A stretch of DNA of 64,000 nt. Origin: Cenococcum geophilum 1.58. Taxonomy: Eukaryota; Ascomycota; Dothideomycetes; Gloniales; Gloniaceae. The notes beneath the pieces were generated by a model. It was not told the origin of the DNA and did not search any database. It worked only from the letters and a program-made list of their open reading frames with translations. The stretch is from the NCBI GenBank assembly GCA_001692895.1, contig KV748197.1, forward strand, positions 1,121,813-1,185,812. Reading direction: 5' to 3'. Shown one piece after another: positions 1 to 14,700 of this stretch (position 1 is the stretch's first letter; the number at the start of each line of letters is the position of its first letter). The position numbers were made by a program, and so were the translations under genes.

Positions 1-554
1 GACGGAGGGGCGTCTAGTAGGTGTTAGTTGAGTAACGTTAATGTCTATATTATGGCTGCCTAATCTCCCGTTTATAGGCCTCCTCCCGTCTATAAATACT
101 CCCTCTTCTATACCTTCCTCTCTTCTTCTTTCTTCCTTATAAGAGCTAGAGGTGCTCTAATACCCCTCCCTAGTCCCCACTAAGGGATCTATTGGTTGAT
201 ATAGTGATATAAATAGTATCTAACGAGGAGACGGGTAAGAGAGGAGATAGGAAGGACGGAGGGGCGTCCGGTAGGTGTTAGTTGAGCAACGTTAATGTCT
301 ATATTATAGCTGCCTAATCTCCTATTCGCAGGCCTCCTCCCGTCTATAAATACTCCCTTTTCTATACCTTCCTCTTTTCTTCTTTTTTCTTCCTTATAAG
401 AGCTAGAGGCGCTCTAATACCCCTCCCTAGTCTCCACTAAGGGATCTATTAGTTAATATGACGATATAGATAGCATCGGACGAGGAGACGGGTAAGAGAG
501 GAGATAGGAAGGACGGAGGAACCTCCGGTAGGTGTTAGTCGAGTAACGTTAATG
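1..554. repeat. ~255-bp satellite, two full units and a truncated third
   Basis: Three head-to-tail units begin at about 1, 255 and 512, each with the block gacggagg followed by gtaggtgttag. Spacing is 254 then 257 bp. The third unit breaks off near 554, where a transposon end begins. The same units recur in reverse complement at about 25,601-26,096. They carry pyrimidine-rich stretches and no coding signal. Divergence between units is mainly C/T and G/A, as expected from RIP. Confidence 0.85.
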
Positions 555-1660
555 GCGGGTTTTGTCACCCAAAAATTGCGTCACGTGATGACAATTAGGA
601 ACGTAAGGCGCCTTAACCTTACTACTTCTAAATTAAGTAAAAGCTCTATATAGGGGGGTCCTAGGGGGTCTCCCCCTAGAAAACCTTATCTCTATATATA
701 TTAATTAAAGTCTATATAATAAAGCTCTAAATTAAAGCTTTGGGTTAATTGATTGGCTTATTACTTATAACCTTGGGTTAAAATTTTCGTTAGGGGGCTA
801 ACGATCCATATGTTAATAAGCCTATAGACGATTACTATAGAGCTAAGAGTTGCCGGCTAGAGTAGGAAGCTAGTAAGCTATATTCTAAATATATAGATAA
901 GGAAATAACTTACTTATATATAAGGCTTATCGCGTTACTTTAGAGCGTAGTTAAGAGGACAGTAATTAATACTGGGCTAATATCTTATAGTTCACTATTA
1001 AGCAACTTGTCTTTATAGATAAATCTAGCGCTAACTTAAAGACGGGTATATAAAAGTTGGCTTAGGCGCTAGTAGGCATAACGCTAATCCTATATACTCT
1101 ATATAATTGCGGCGAGCAGTGGGTTAATATTCTACTTATATATACTATTGACGGTATACTAGTATTATTAGTATATAGCGGCTTAATAAACGCGGAAGGA
1201 TATAACTACTAGATTAAATACTACTTTCTATTTTACTATAATCCTTATCTAGCTCTAAGGTTAGTAGTTATTATAGATAATATAAGCTTCCACTACTTAG
1301 AATAGATTAGGTCTCTTTTTACTAAGCGTAATATAGTGCTTATCTATCTACCTATATATTCGCCTAATCTAAATCTAATTAAGGAGTTCTTTAGTAAGCT
1401 AAAGAAGTATATTTAATAATATTTTAGGTTATAGAGGAGTAAGCTAGAGCTCTAGGGTAATAAGTTTAGAGACTTCCTACGGTGGTATATAGATACTATA
1501 GGTAGAAGAAGTAATAACGCTAGAGCTTACTTTAGCTATAGCGGATATATATAAGGAAGGATTAATAAAAGAGTTAATAAGTTATTAGATCTAAATTAAG
1601 CCTTATAATCCTTAGCGTAGTATTTTTTTTAGTAGAAGTTAGATATTGCCTTAGTCAGTT
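555..1660 (+). mobile_element. Tc1/mariner-type transposon relic, RIP-decayed
   Basis: Reading the plus strand around 1265-1420 gives a degenerate DDE transposase core: VVIIDNISFHY, then LIYLPIYSPNLN, then LIKEFFSKLKKYI. The order Asp, about 34 residues, Glu inside IKEFF is the Tc1/mariner pattern (known family feature). Several in-frame stops interrupt it, so no protein is made. The left end (about 555-790) matches, in reverse complement, the sequence at about 24,790-25,600. I could not fix the right end; coding similarity fades near 1,600. Confidence 0.7.
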
Positions 1661-3378
1661 TAGTATATTATAGAACTCTTATATAAATTACTAGTAAAAT
1701 CTATATTTTACCCTAAAATCTTAAACAAAGCTACACTAGTCTAAAAATTTTACTACTTATTTTTCTCTAAATCCTTAATACTACTAGAAAGTTAAGTAAC
1801 TTATAAAGTCCTCTAGTTCTTAATATCTTAATATACCTATTTAGTAATCGCCTCTAGTACTCCCTTATTAATTATTACGTTAACTAATATTTTACCTTCT
1901 TTATTTGGCTTCTACTCTTTAATAATTCTTAAGTCCTACCGCTTTTTACAAGCAACTTAATAGGCAGTTTTAAGATTACTTTCCTACTTTAGGTCTTCTT
2001 ATACTAAGAGCTTCTACTAGTTAAAATACTCTTATAGATTAGCTACGCGATTTAGGCCTTATAGACAAGGTAGAGGAACTATAAATAGTAATCTTATAGT
2101 TAGGTCTCGCCCTAATAGTAGTATAACTAAACGCCCGTATTACTTACTAGTTAGATTAATATAGAAATAATTAACAACACTAGGAGTATTTAGTGTAGGC
2201 AATTTAGTAAAGGCAAGTTAAAACTTCTTACTACCTCCCTTTTTCTGACCTTAAAGCTTTTTAAATAGCTTACTATAAGGTGTGCAAATAGTAACTAAAC
2301 CATCTTTAATAGCCTGCGCCCACTTCTTAAGGTCCTCCTACGTTGGCTTATAATTAACTTAGCAATAAATTTAATACTAAAAAGAGCCTAGGTACCTCTT
2401 CTTATACTTTTACTCCTTATATAGCTTTAGCTAGAGCTTAGTAGTCTTTAAGCGGGGGTTTAAAGAATAAGTAATATTACTAACCTTACGCTATTTGGAT
2501 TGCGGTATACTTAGAGGTATATCCTATAAGGAGATAGTAGCTACTAGCTGTGCTAATAACTGCGCGGCTATTATAGAACGATTAGTAAAGCAAGCGGTAG
2601 ATTTAGCTTAATTATTTACCTTAATATATATAAAGCTGACTTTAACTAAAAGCTACTTAGTAGAGCTGTTAATATTCTAGTGCTTCTTTGCTAAGCTTAT
2701 AAGTTTACTATTAATTAAGCTCTAGCTAGCTTCCTAACTAGGATTAATCTTAAACGTTACTTAAGTCTTATTCTTCTCTATATATAAAACTAACGTATTA
2801 TATAACTTTCGTATAATATAGCGGCTAGAAAGCTACTACTTAATAGCCTTATTAATTATAGATAGTATATTACCACTATATATAAGTAAAAGGCTTAGGT
2901 AAGAATTAGTAAAAGTATATATAACTATATTCTAAGTCTAGACGCCCTTCTTAAGCTTAGCTAATAATAAAAGACAATAGTTAAAGAAGATACCTCTATT
3001 ATTTGGCTTTACCTACTCTAATTCGTGCTTAAATTAAAGCCTTAGTAGTAGCTCCTCCTCCTTACTTTCCGCTATTAAATCCTTAGGTATTAGCTTAAAT
3101 ACTTATAAAGGAAGTATAGGGGGTCTCTATAATTAACGCGGGGTTTATATATAGTAGCTAATATTATCTAAATTAAGCTCTAGGTGGAGGTATAGTAACT
3201 AATAGTTTTATTACTAACTTAGAGGACGATAGGAACCTATATTTAAAAGCTATATAAAATATAGCAGCTGCGGAGGAACCCTTATTGTATTACAATTCTG
3301 CAATTAATAGAAGCGTTAAACCTCCTTATAATCTACCTCCTCCGCTGCCTTAGAATCGTTCAATATTTCCTTAAGTTT
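1661..3378. other. AT-rich decayed sequence, identity unknown
   Basis: This is TA-rich DNA with stops in all frames. It is the left half of the target into which chromovirus B inserted: bases 3379-3383 are duplicated at 22,021-22,025 and the sequence continues there. On the minus strand the joined target could carry a decayed coding region whose start region lies near 22.2 kb. I do not recognise its family. Confidence 0.4.
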
Positions 3379-3383
3379 GCCGT

Positions 3384-3804
3384 TATAACGGAGCCTTATA
3401 GCAAGAACTACGGTAGACTCGTTAATGGGCTAGGTATATAGGTATTACAAGTAAGTCAACAACGTAATAATAACTGGNGGAGTGGTTGCCTAATAGATTA
3501 ACTCCAATTATATTCTAAGAATTACTACAAGAAAGGAACTATCTAGGTAGGGATTAAGGGTCCTTAAATATATAACCGTACTCCTATAAAATCCTTTTTA
3601 TACGTAATATACGTGTTATATATAAGGTACGTAAGTTCCTTTTATTCCTCTTATTTAATATATAGCACGTTATATAACCTTNGCTACTATTCCTTATTAT
3701 ATAGTTCCACGGGTTTTATCTTAGACCGTGCTTATATTAACCAGCTAGCTTCTTCTAACTCTTCCCTAAGTAGTTATAATATTGTACTTAAAGCGTCCGT
3801 AACA
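3384..3804 (-). repeat. LTR of chromovirus B (3' LTR)
   Basis: It is 421 bp long and starts TATAACGG, a decayed TGTAACGG. It ends GTCCGTAACA. It matches 21600-22020 in length and in the diagnostic stretch around 3620-3660. Bases 3478 and 3682 are ambiguous (n). Confidence 0.9.
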
Positions 3805-3820
3805 CTATCTCCCTCCTCTT

Positions 3821-4246
3821 TATAACGGAACCTTGTAGTAAGAACTACGATGGGCTCGTTATTGGGCTAGGTGTATAGGAAATGCAAGTATAAAAGTCAA
3901 CAACGTAATAATAACTGGTGGAGTGGTTGCCCAATAGATTAACTCTAATTATATTCTGAGAATTACTATAAGGAAGGAACTATCTAGGTAGGGACTAAGG
4001 GTCCTTAAATACACAACCGTACTCCTATAAAATCCTTTTTATATATAATATACGTGTACTCTATTTACTCTATTATAGATTATACAGATCACATAGATTA
4101 TATAGATTACATTATATAACCTTAGTTACTATTCCTCGTTATATAGTTCTATCGGCTCTATCTTAAACCGTGCTTGTATTAACTAATTAGCTTCTTCCGT
4201 CTCTTCTCTAAGTAGTTATAATATTGTACTTAAAGCGTCCGTAACA
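3821..4246 (-). repeat. LTR of chromovirus A (3' LTR)
   Basis: It is 426 bp, begins TATAACGG (decayed TGTAACGG) and ends GTAACA. Its pair is 11318-11743. Confidence 0.9.
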
Positions 4247-7200
4247 CTATCTCCCTCCTCTTTATCTTCGTCCTTAAAGATTCCAAATATCTCTAAGTTA
4301 TTTACTAGAGGTGTAATGTCCGTCTAATTAATTTGGTTAATATTATTGCTTATTATGCCTAAAACAATTTCTTCTTCCTTAACTGCTCGTCGTGCTCGCA
4401 CTGTCGCTGCGATATTGTCTCTTGGTGAGATTATACCGTCTCCGTATTCTTACTGTTTAAAAGAGGGGTTAGTTTATATTGCGTTAGCGAACCTATCTTT
4501 ATAATAACCGTTCTCTTACTTAGAGTGTACTAAAGCAAATATTCGTTTATTCTATAACGTTCGCTCTACTTCTAATGCTAAATATACGCGACCTATTACT
4601 CTTAATAGTCGTCTAGTTCCCTAATTAATTTATCTTAGGGTCTCGTGTTTAATCTACTGCTGCGCGGCTAGATGGTAAACTATTATAAGCCCTTACTAAG
4701 TTAAAACGTTCCCATAACGCGGAACAGAAGGCCCTAAATACTTAAATTACGGCGTCTACTCGTCTGCTTTGTCTTAAGAAGGTTTATAAGAAGGTCCGTT
4801 CTAAGAAGTAAAAACTTATAAAATAAGGTCTGCAGAAACTAGGTAATAAAAGAACGGATTTTCTTCTAATAGTAAAGGAAATAGATCCGAGTAGTTCGGC
4901 AACTGCTCTTCTTAGGTCCCCCTTAGGTAACTTATTCTTTAGCGATCCTTTTTTATTAATACTGCCTAACCTAATCTCTTCCGATACTCCTATACCTTTC
5001 CCATAACGTTCTTTAGATTCTCTAGTAGCTCCTAGGTAGTCTTATTATAGCCTATTTACTTAACTTCGTACTATATTTCGTTATTAATGTCCTTATAACT
5101 AATAATCCTTAAAACTTGCTATTTATCTTCTTCCTAACCTCTATACGTGTCTGCTTTATAAACCGGTGGCTTAATATTCCTATATGCTAGTTCTAGTATT
5201 ACAATATGCTATATAGGGTAGATCTTTATTTTAGCTGGTAGATTTAACTTAAATATAACTAATAAAATTCTCTACTTAATTTTAAAAGGTCCTAGTCTAA
5301 CATAGTCCAACTTCTTACTTAGTTATTAACTCTTAAAATTTTTGTATAGTAGCTACACTTTATCTCCCTCCTTAAGATCTAGTCCCTTAGATCTCTTAGC
5401 ATTATAGTACTTTTTTATTTTCTTTTATACTTTCTTTACTAATTCTATAAGGTCTGCATAAAGATTTATTAAATCCTTTATTCTTTTTTTAGCTGTACTA
5501 CTTGTTTTCTTTACTTGCCGTAGTAACAATAATATTTTTAACTCATATCCATAATTTGCCTTAAATGGTAATATGCCTATTCCTTCTTAAGGTGTTGCAT
5601 TATATATAAACTATATAACTGGTAATAGCAATACCTAATTATTCTGTATATAATTAATATAATGCCTTAGATACTATTCTAGTATCTAATTTAGTCTTTC
5701 CGTTTAACCGTCTATCTATAGATAATATACGGTAAAAGTTACTACTTAAACTCCTTACTCTGCTAAGAATACTTCCTAGAATACTGCTATAAATCTTAGA
5801 TCTCTATCCGATATAATCTTGCTTAGTGCTTTATATCTTATAAATACTTCTTTAACATAGATTCTAGCGACATTTTCCGCTAAGATTTCTTCCGTATATA
5901 CTATAAAGTATCCCCACTTTATAAGCTTATCTACTATCACTAAGATTGCGTTATAATCTTATCCGGTAATAGGATCTTTTAATTTTAGTAACTTAATAAT
6001 AAAGTCCTATAATATAACCTCCTATAGTCTCTCTAGTATTTTAATAAGTTATAGCCCTTTATATAGCTTATGCCTTATTAGTTTGTTTCTTTAGCAATCT
6101 AGACACTCTTTAATAACCCTTCTAGCTATTCTTTAGATTCCGTTAATAATATACTCCTCCTAGAGTCTTAATACTAAGCCCATAGCTCTATTATGTCCTT
6201 AAGTTAGTCCCTTATAGAAATCCTCTATAAACTACTCTGCTATACTTCTTAGGATATACTTCGCTTCTTAATTTTCGTATATATCCGTCTATAGATCTTT
6301 TAGCTATACTTTTAGAATTTTTTATGCCCAAAAGCTTTCCGGTGTCTTATAGACTTTCTCTAGTTTATTATCTTCTTAAGTTGCTGCAATTTTTGGATAA
6401 TTGTACCTAATTAATCTATCTATATCTTTTTATAATAAAGCCCCTAATAGCTTCTCCTTATTTTATAGTTTAGCTTTACGGCTTAGAGCATCTGCCCTTA
6501 TATTATCTATACCTTTAGTATACTAAATCTTAAAATAGTATTCTATAAGTATCTCTACCTATCTAACCTATCTTTAGTTAAGTTCCTTTATTATTAGGAA
6601 TCCTATTAGGTTCTTATAATCCATCTTAACTATAAATAGTTTCTTTATACCTTATAAGAATGCTCTCTATTCCTTTAATACTGCAACTATACCTAATAAC
6701 TCCTTATTATAGATGTTATAGTTTAGCTCTAGTAGTGTTATCTTTTAACTATAGTATGCCACTAGGTGCTATCTATCTTAATACCTTTATATAAAATATG
6801 CCCCTAGTATATAGTCTAATACATCCGTCTTTACAACCGTCTCTAGTCCTAGTTAATAGATCTTAAAAACTAGCTCCTAGGTAAACAACTCTTTAACTTT
6901 TTTAAAGAGTTCTCTTTACTCCTCTCCCTATGCCTATAGTTCTTCTTTCTTTATTAACCGCGTAAATGGCTTAATATCCTTTAACCACTGCGCTATAAAC
7001 CTTCTACAGTAATTGCAAAACCCTAGGAACAATCTTAACTGCGTAACGTTCTCTAGTTCCTACTAATTTACTATAACCTCAATCTTCTTTAGATCTATAC
7101 TAAGTTAGCCTAGTTTAATAATAAATCTAATAAAATTGGTCTTCCTAGTGAAGAACTCGCATTTCTTAATTACTACTAGTATCTATTTTTCTTGTAGTCT

Positions 7201-10200
7201 CTTTAAGACCTATTTAACGTATTCTCCGTATTCTTCCTTACTTATTAAGTAGATAATAATATTATTAAAATATACCATAACAAATTTATCTAAGTGTTCT
7301 TTTAGTACGTTATTAATACGCTTCTAGAACGTTGCTAGTGCATTTATAAGCCTAAATTATATAACTAATAGTTTATATAGTCCTTCCTTTAACCTAAAGG
7401 CTGCTTTCCATTTATTGCCTTCCTTAATCCTAATCTAATAGTACGCCCATCTTAGATCTATCTTTATAAAGATTTGCGCATTGCCTATCCTATCTTAAAT
7501 TTCGCTAATTAAGGGTAAAGGATACCTATCCTTCCTAGTAATGCTGTTTAACTATCTATAGTCAATACACAGCCTTAGTTTGCCATTTTTCTTTAGTACA
7601 AATAGTACTAGATAACCCGCTAATAACTGCGATGGTCTAATATATCCCTTTCATAGATTTTCTTAGACAAACTCTTTTAATGCTCTACCTTCTTCTTTAG
7701 TAAGCTTATAGATTAGAAAAAACTTTAGACTTATTCCTAGTTTTAACTCTATCTTATAGTCCTATGCTATATACTTTAACAGCTTTTTACTTTCCAGTAA
7801 CTATAGTTTCTTACCGTACTTATAGTATCTCTTTAGTATATAACTTAGTCCTTTTTCTATTTCTTTATAGGTTACTCCTACTTAGTACTATACTAACTTG
7901 GCTTATTATTATATCTTACGGCGTTAAGTATCTCTTATATTAACCTGACCTATAATCCAATTAATCCTTAGATTATATTCCTGTAACTAAGGNATACNTA
8001 ATACTGCCTNNTCCTGTCCCAATNGTAGGATATTAAAAGACATCTNAATTNNTCTNCCTTTAATAGTTATCTAAATAGGNCCTATTTTAAGATTAATAAT
8101 CCCTCCTCTATAGGTTATTAGATCTCCTAAAATTATAACTAATAGGTAAGGTTACTCCTTTTATCTATAAGGTAGTCCTATTCTCTTAACTGCTGCTAGT
8201 AAGATATAGTTTCGCGTTACTCCACTATCTATTAGCGCTTCGAACTACTAATCTTGCCAATTAACTTATAAATTTAGGTATTGTCCTTAAATTCCTTTAA
8301 GGGTCTAAGGCTCTACCACTGGCTCCCTTTGGTCCCGTAGGCCTCTACTTTTCCTAATTATTGGCTACTTAATCCTAGTGTACTTGGCTTACTCTTTAGC
8401 TAATACCTAGTTTGCTTTTTATCTTTAATATACTATAAACACGTGTTTTCTAGGCATTCCCACCACTATCGTCCGTCTAAGCATTCTTCTATAAGAAATC
8501 TTCCTGGTTAAAGTACTAAACTTCCTTTCTCTTAGACCTCTGCTGGATGCCATCTATATATATATTTGGCATTTTTATACTATTGCTCGTCTGTTATCTA
8601 ATATATCCTTATAGGGTATTTCCGATTCTTTTCCTTTGGATTCTTATGCATTTCGTATATATCGTCTATATACGCAATCCATAATAACATGTAGTATGCT
8701 AGGTGCTTTAAGTTAACTCTTAGCTTATCTTCATCCCTAAGTTTAAACCTTTATCGTACTAATCTAAACGTTGCGACCTTATTCGCAGATACTAAGATGC
8801 GTCTCTCGCTTCTCCAGTCCTCTAAACGTTCCTTTAGATCCTTTAACGTTATAATTAAGGCTCCTTTAATATACGTTATGGCCTTCTCTATAATTGGGTG
8901 GTCTTAAATAACTTTTTTATCCAACTATATATAGAAATCTTCCCACTTATTATTATGCCTTTACCTATACCACTTTTAGTATAACTGCTGGAGTATATAC
9001 GGTCTATTTATAAGGAAGTATCTTTTTATTACTATATCGTAACAGCCCTTTATATATCGTTCTTCGAACCTAGTTAGGATCCCTAAATCCTCTTTATTTT
9101 CCAGTTTAGTAAGCCACTTAGCTCTTAGTATGCCTACTCTCGGCCTATTAGTAATTCTTTATACTAGTACTCTGTCCTTTATACGTCCCAATATACTAAA
9201 TCTCTTATCTAGTTTCTGTTCTTGCTATACAATAATTCTTTGCCTAAACTCTTCTATAGTTTCTTTTAGTTTACGCCTTGCGCTCTAATTCTTAAAGTCG
9301 TCTTGCTTCTTAATCCCGGTATTAAACTTTCAATCTTTAGGCTAAACACCGCGTTCCCCTAGTAAGTCTTCTAGGTCTATATATCTGTCTCTTAGTCTAA
9401 CTGCTGTTTATATTGCAGATTCTCTAATCTATAAAGAAGCTCCTTGCCTCTTGCCTATAGGTGTCCTCATTCGTACTCCGAAATCTTAGTCCCTTAGATT
9501 TTTTAATCCTAAGCTTGCTTCTAACTTAAGCTTAGCTCCCGCCTTAGTCCAATTAGGCGTCCGTAGTATTCTTATCTCGTCTTAAGAGTCTTAAATCTTA
9601 CTTATCTTGTCTTAAGAGTCTTATGCCTATAGGAAACTCTATCCCGAGCTTATTCGTATATTTCTAAACTAAGCTACTGCCCTACTCTATCGGTTTTCGT
9701 CCATTGTGGGTCCTTAGGTGTGCCTTATCTTATCTTAAGAATCTTAAGCCTTTAGCCTTTTGCCTTTATTAAGTGCCAAAGTGGTTTACTATCCTACTTC
9801 TTTTATATCTTGTGAAGCGATAGACATCGTGTCTAGTGGGGTTTCGATCCCTACTAATATTCCCTATTCTATAGTGGAATCATCCTCTGCCTCTAGTATA
9901 ACATCTCCAAGGTCTACTTGCTCCCAGTAAGCGGCCCTTATTACCTCATTATTACGGAATATTTCGCCTATATTGAATTTATCATCTTTAATATCCGATC
10001 TACGAACTAGTTCGTTGGTTCCTCTACATCCTATAGGTGCTAGCTCTTATAGCCAATAGCTTACGCTATACTTAGCGTCCTTATAAATTCGGTATACGTT
10101 GTTATAACAAAACGCAAAACTTCTAATTAAACATTCTTTTGTTCCTCGCAGCACATTATTATCCCTCTATACGTATATATCGTCTACTAGTCTCGTGCCT

Positions 10201-11317
10201 TTTACTGTATAGTAACTCTGCCTACTTCTACAGTCTCTAATATAATAACCCTATTTTCCGCAATTCATATAAGCTCCTTCTTTAAACCATTTCTCTTGCT
10301 GTGGAGTCCGCCTAAATGTCTTCTACTGTTAAGATCCCTAATTCAGCCTCTGCTTCTTAGACCTTTAATTACTTAATCCTTGTCCTCTGGGTTTCCATAG
10401 TTTGCTCCATCTCTTATAGGCTTCTTTAGTACCACTTAGGTCCATTAGCTCTGCGCTATACTATATTTTCTAACTTAGCTTTTATTGTTACGTACTCTGC
10501 GCCTTATATAACTATAGAACTCTATTCTAGCCTCTCTTAGCCTATTCCCTTTAGAAGATCTTATTATCGATCTTAATCGCTTAATCTATTAATTCCCTTA
10601 GGGTGTCCGCATCTTCTATTAGAATAATTGCGTCCTAGACTTTAGCCTTAAGTCCCTATTTATACTGTGCCATAAGCGCCCTATTATTCCACTCTACTTA
10701 TATTACTAGTGTCTGGAACTATATTATATACTTAATTACTAAAGTTCGTTACATAAGGTTCTGGAGTTTTCTTTCTACTATAGTTATTTCTTCCGGGTCT
10801 CCAAATATCTGTATAAGTCGTTCTATAAATCCTTCCCAACTTAAGAATATAAATCGCACGTCTTAGTTAGTGGTCATCATTCCGTTTGCCTATATCTCCG
10901 TAAGGTAAAATTTAAACCACTTAAGTGCTTTTCCTAATAAGAATAGTCCTATGTAGGCTATCCGATCCACGGGTGTAGGTAACTTTACTCCCTCTTATAA
11001 AACCTTAAAGTGCATCTACGTAAGGAATCCTTTAAGCTTTAACCTCTCTTCTGTAAATCTCTTAATTAATAATAGCTTAATCTTTGCTGCTCCTATCCCA
11101 TTAAGTCTTTCTTCTAATACTACATTATTAGCTGTTAGCTAGTCAACTATTTCCTATAGCTGTCCGACCGTCATAGGTTGCTATAAGTTAGTATCTACTA
11201 TACTAATATCACCTCCTATCCTTAAAGTAGTTGCTGCCGTTAATGGCGTTATAGTGGCTGCTTTTGGTGGCATATTGTTTGACTTCTTATATTAATACCG
11301 TAACTAGGTAATGATTA
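4247..11317 (-). pseudogene. gag-pol relic of chromovirus A
   Basis: Minus-strand motifs, from N to C terminus, are as follows. A CCHC knuckle lies near 10,230-10,280, where the first Cys and the His read as Tyr and a stop falls inside. A retropepsin stretch ALIDSGVT lies near 8,205-8,240. The reverse transcriptase box at 7,249-7,279 reads YFNN instead of YLDD. The integrase core lies near 5,790-6,000 (ILVIVDKLIKWGYF, then KIISDRD). A chromodomain-like tail lies near 4,960-5,160 (IQYEVK, then NKTT and LLENLKN). Dozens of TAA/TAG codons and the lost catalytic Asp pair show that it is dead. Several n calls sit at 7,993-8,080. Confidence 0.88.
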
Positions 11318-11743
11318 TGTAACGGAACCTTGTAGCAAGAACTATAATAGGCTTATTATTAGGCTAGGTGTATAGGAAATGCAAGTATAAAAGTTAACAA
11401 CGTAATAATAACTGGTGGAGTAGTTGCCCAATAGATTAACTCCAATTGTATTCTAAGAATTACTATAAGGAAGGAACTATCTAGGTAGGGACTAAGGGTC
11501 CTTAAATACACAACCGTACTTCTATAAAATCCTTCTTGTACGTAATATATGTGTGCTCTATCTACTCTATTACAGATTACACAAATCACACAGATCACAT
11601 AGATTACATCATATGACCTTAGTTACCATTCCTCGTCACATAGTTCTATCGGCTCTATCCTAGACCGTGCTTGTATTAACCAACTAGCTTCTTCCGTCTC
11701 TTCTCCAAGTAGTCGTAACATTGTACTTAAAGCGTCCGTAACA
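11318..11743 (-). repeat. LTR of chromovirus A (5' LTR)
   Basis: It is 426 bp, starts TGTAACGG and ends GTAACA. It is followed by the CTCTT target duplication and then by the interior of element B. It is less decayed at its termini than its partner at 3821. Confidence 0.9.
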
Positions 11744-11748
11744 CTCTT

Positions 11749-14700
11749 TATCTTTATTCTTAAAGATACCTAATATCTCTAAGTTATTTACTAGAGGTAT
11801 AATATCCATCTAATTAATTTGGTTAATATTGTTACTTATAATGCCTAAAGCACCTTCTTCCTTATATGCGTAACGTTGTGCCCGCACTATTACTACAATA
11901 TTATTGCTTAGTAAAATAATACCATCTCTATATTCTTATTATTTAAAAAAGGGGTTAGTTTATATTGCATTAGCGAGTCCTTCGTCTTAGCAACCCTCTT
12001 TTTATTTAGAGTGCACTAAAGTAAACGTTTAATCGTCCTACGATGTTCGTTTTACTTCTAACGCTAAGTATACGCGTCCTATAACTCTTAATAGTCTTTA
12101 AGTTCCCTAAGTAATTTGTTATAGGGTCTCGTGTTTAATCCACTACTATAAAGCTTAATAGTAACCTAGCGTAGGCCCTTACTAAGCTTAAGCGTTCTTG
12201 GGATGCGGAACAAAAGGCTCTAAATACTCGCATTATAGCGTCTACCCGTCTACTTCGTCTTAAGAAAGTTCGTAAAAAGGTTCGTTCTAAGGAGTAGAAA
12301 CTTATAGAATAAGGTCTGTAAGAACTTAGTAATAAAAAAACAGATTCTCTTCTAATAGAGAAGGAAATAACTCTAAGTAGTTCGGCAGTCGCTCTTCCTA
12401 GGTCCCCCTTAGGTAACTTATTCTTTAGCGATTCTTCTTTATTAATATTGCCTAACCTTTTCTCTTCTAATACTCCTATACCTTTCCTATAGCGTTCTTT
12501 AAATTTTCTAGTGGTTCCTAGGTAGTCTTGTTATAGCCTATCCACTTTACTTTATACTATATTTCATTGTCTATATCCTTATAATTAACGATCTTTAAAA
12601 CTTACTATTCGTCTTCCTCTCGTCCTCTATATGTATCTACTTTATAAACCGGTAGCTTAATATTTCTATATGCTAGCTCTAGCATTACGATATGCTATAT
12701 AGGGTAGATCTTTATCTTAGCTAGTAGGTTTAACTTAAATATAACTGGTAAAATCTTCTATATAATTTCAAAAGGTCCTAATCTAACATAGTCTAACTTC
12801 TTACTTAGTTATCGACTTTTAAAATTTTTATATAGTAGCCATACTTTATCTCCCTCCTTAAGATCTAGTCCCTCAGATCTCTTAGCATCGTAGTACTTTT
12901 TTATCCTTTGCTGTACTACCTTAGCTATTTCTATAAGGTCTGCATAAAGATTTATTAAACTCTTTATTCTTTACTTGGCTGTGCTACTTATCTTCTTTAC
13001 TTAATATAGCAATAATAATGTCCTTAGCTTATATCCGTAATTCGCCTTAAATAGTAATATTCCTATTCCTTCTTATAGTGTTGCATTGTATATAAATTAT
13101 ATAACTAGTAATAGCGATACCTAATTATTCTATATATGATTAATATAATGCCTTAGATACTATTCTAGTGTCTAATTTAATCTTTCCGTTTAACCGTCTG
13201 TCTGTAGATAATATACGATAGAAGTTGCTGCTTAAACTCCTTACTCTGCTAAGAATACTTCCTAAAATACTGCTACGAATCTTAGATCTCTATCTGATAT
13301 AATTTTACTTAGTGCTCTATATTTTATAAACACTTCTTTAATATAGATTCTAGCGACATCTTCCGCTAATATTTCTTCTGTGCATGCTATAAAGTATCCC
13401 TACTTTATAAGCTTATTTATTATTACTAAGATTATATTATAATCTTATCTAGTAATAGGATCTCTTAATTTTGGTAACTTAATAATAAAGTCCTATAATA
13501 TAACCTCCTATAGTCTTTCTAGTATTTTAATAAGTTATAGCTCTCTATATAGCTTATACCTTATTAGTTTATTCCTTTAGTAATCTAGATATTCTTTTAT
13601 AACTTACCTAGCTAGTCCCCAGATTCTATTAATAATATACTTCTCTTAAAGTCTTAATACTAAGCCTATAGCTCCGTTGTGTCCTTAAGTTGGTCCTTTA
13701 TAAAATAACTTAATAAACTCTTTTATAATAGATCTTAGTATATATATTGCTTTTTAATTTTTATACTATTCTAAATCTAAATCCTCTATTTATATGTCCA
13801 GGATCTTTTATATCTAATTACTCTTTAGTAATTTATGGATCTTTTCTTCCTGTATTGCTGTGATCTTTAGATAATTATATCTAATTAGTCTATTTATATC
13901 TTTCCGCAATAAAGCCCCTAATAGCTTTTTATCATTTTATAGTTTAGCCTTTCTACTTAGAGCGTCTACTTGTGCATTCTCTATACCCTTAGTATACTAA
14001 ATCTTGAAATAGTATTCTATAAGCATCTCCGCCTATCTAACCTATTTATAATTAAGTTCTTTTGTTATTAGGAACCCCGTTAGGTTCTTATAATCTATTT
14101 TAACTATAAATGGTTTTTCTATGCCTTATAAGAATAATCTTTATTCTCTTAGTACTATAACTATACCTAACAACTCCTTGTTATAGATGTTATAGTTTAG
14201 TTCTAATAGTATTATCTTCCGACTGTAGTATGCCGCTAGGTGCCATCCATCTTAATATTTCTATAGAAAGTACGCTCCTAGTACATAGTTTAATACATCC
14301 ATTTCGACCACTATCTCTAACTATAGTTAATAGATTTTAAGAACTGGCTCCTAGGTAAATAACTATTTGATTTTCTTAAACAGTTCTTTTTATTCCTCTC
14401 TCTATACCCATAGTTCTTCTTTCTTTATTAATCTCATAAGTAGCTTAATATCCTTTACCATTAAGCTATAAACCTTCTACAGTAATTATAGAACCCTAAG
14501 AATAACCTTAACTGCGTTACATTCTCTAGTTCTTACTAATTTAATATAGCCTCGATCTTCTTTAGATCTATACTAAGTTAGCCTAGTTTAATAATAAATC
14601 TAACAAAATCAGTCTTCCTAGTAAAGAACTCGTATTTCTTAATTGCTACTAGCATCTGTTCTTCTTATAGTCTATTTAAAACCCATTTAATATGTTCTCC

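Larger units (their letters stand above)
3821..11743 (-). mobile_element. Chromovirus A: Ty3/gypsy LTR retrotransposon nested in B
   Basis: It is a 7,923-bp element with 426-bp LTRs (3821-4246 and 11318-11743). A perfect 5-bp target duplication CTCTT (3816-3820 and 11744-11748) flanks it. The interrupted B sequence resumes directly after the right copy, so A is the younger insertion. Minus-strand order from right to left is gag, protease, reverse transcriptase/RNase H, integrase, chromodomain. The LTRs of A share a segment with repeated acagatcacatagatt units that the B LTRs lack, which marks two subfamilies. Confidence 0.93.
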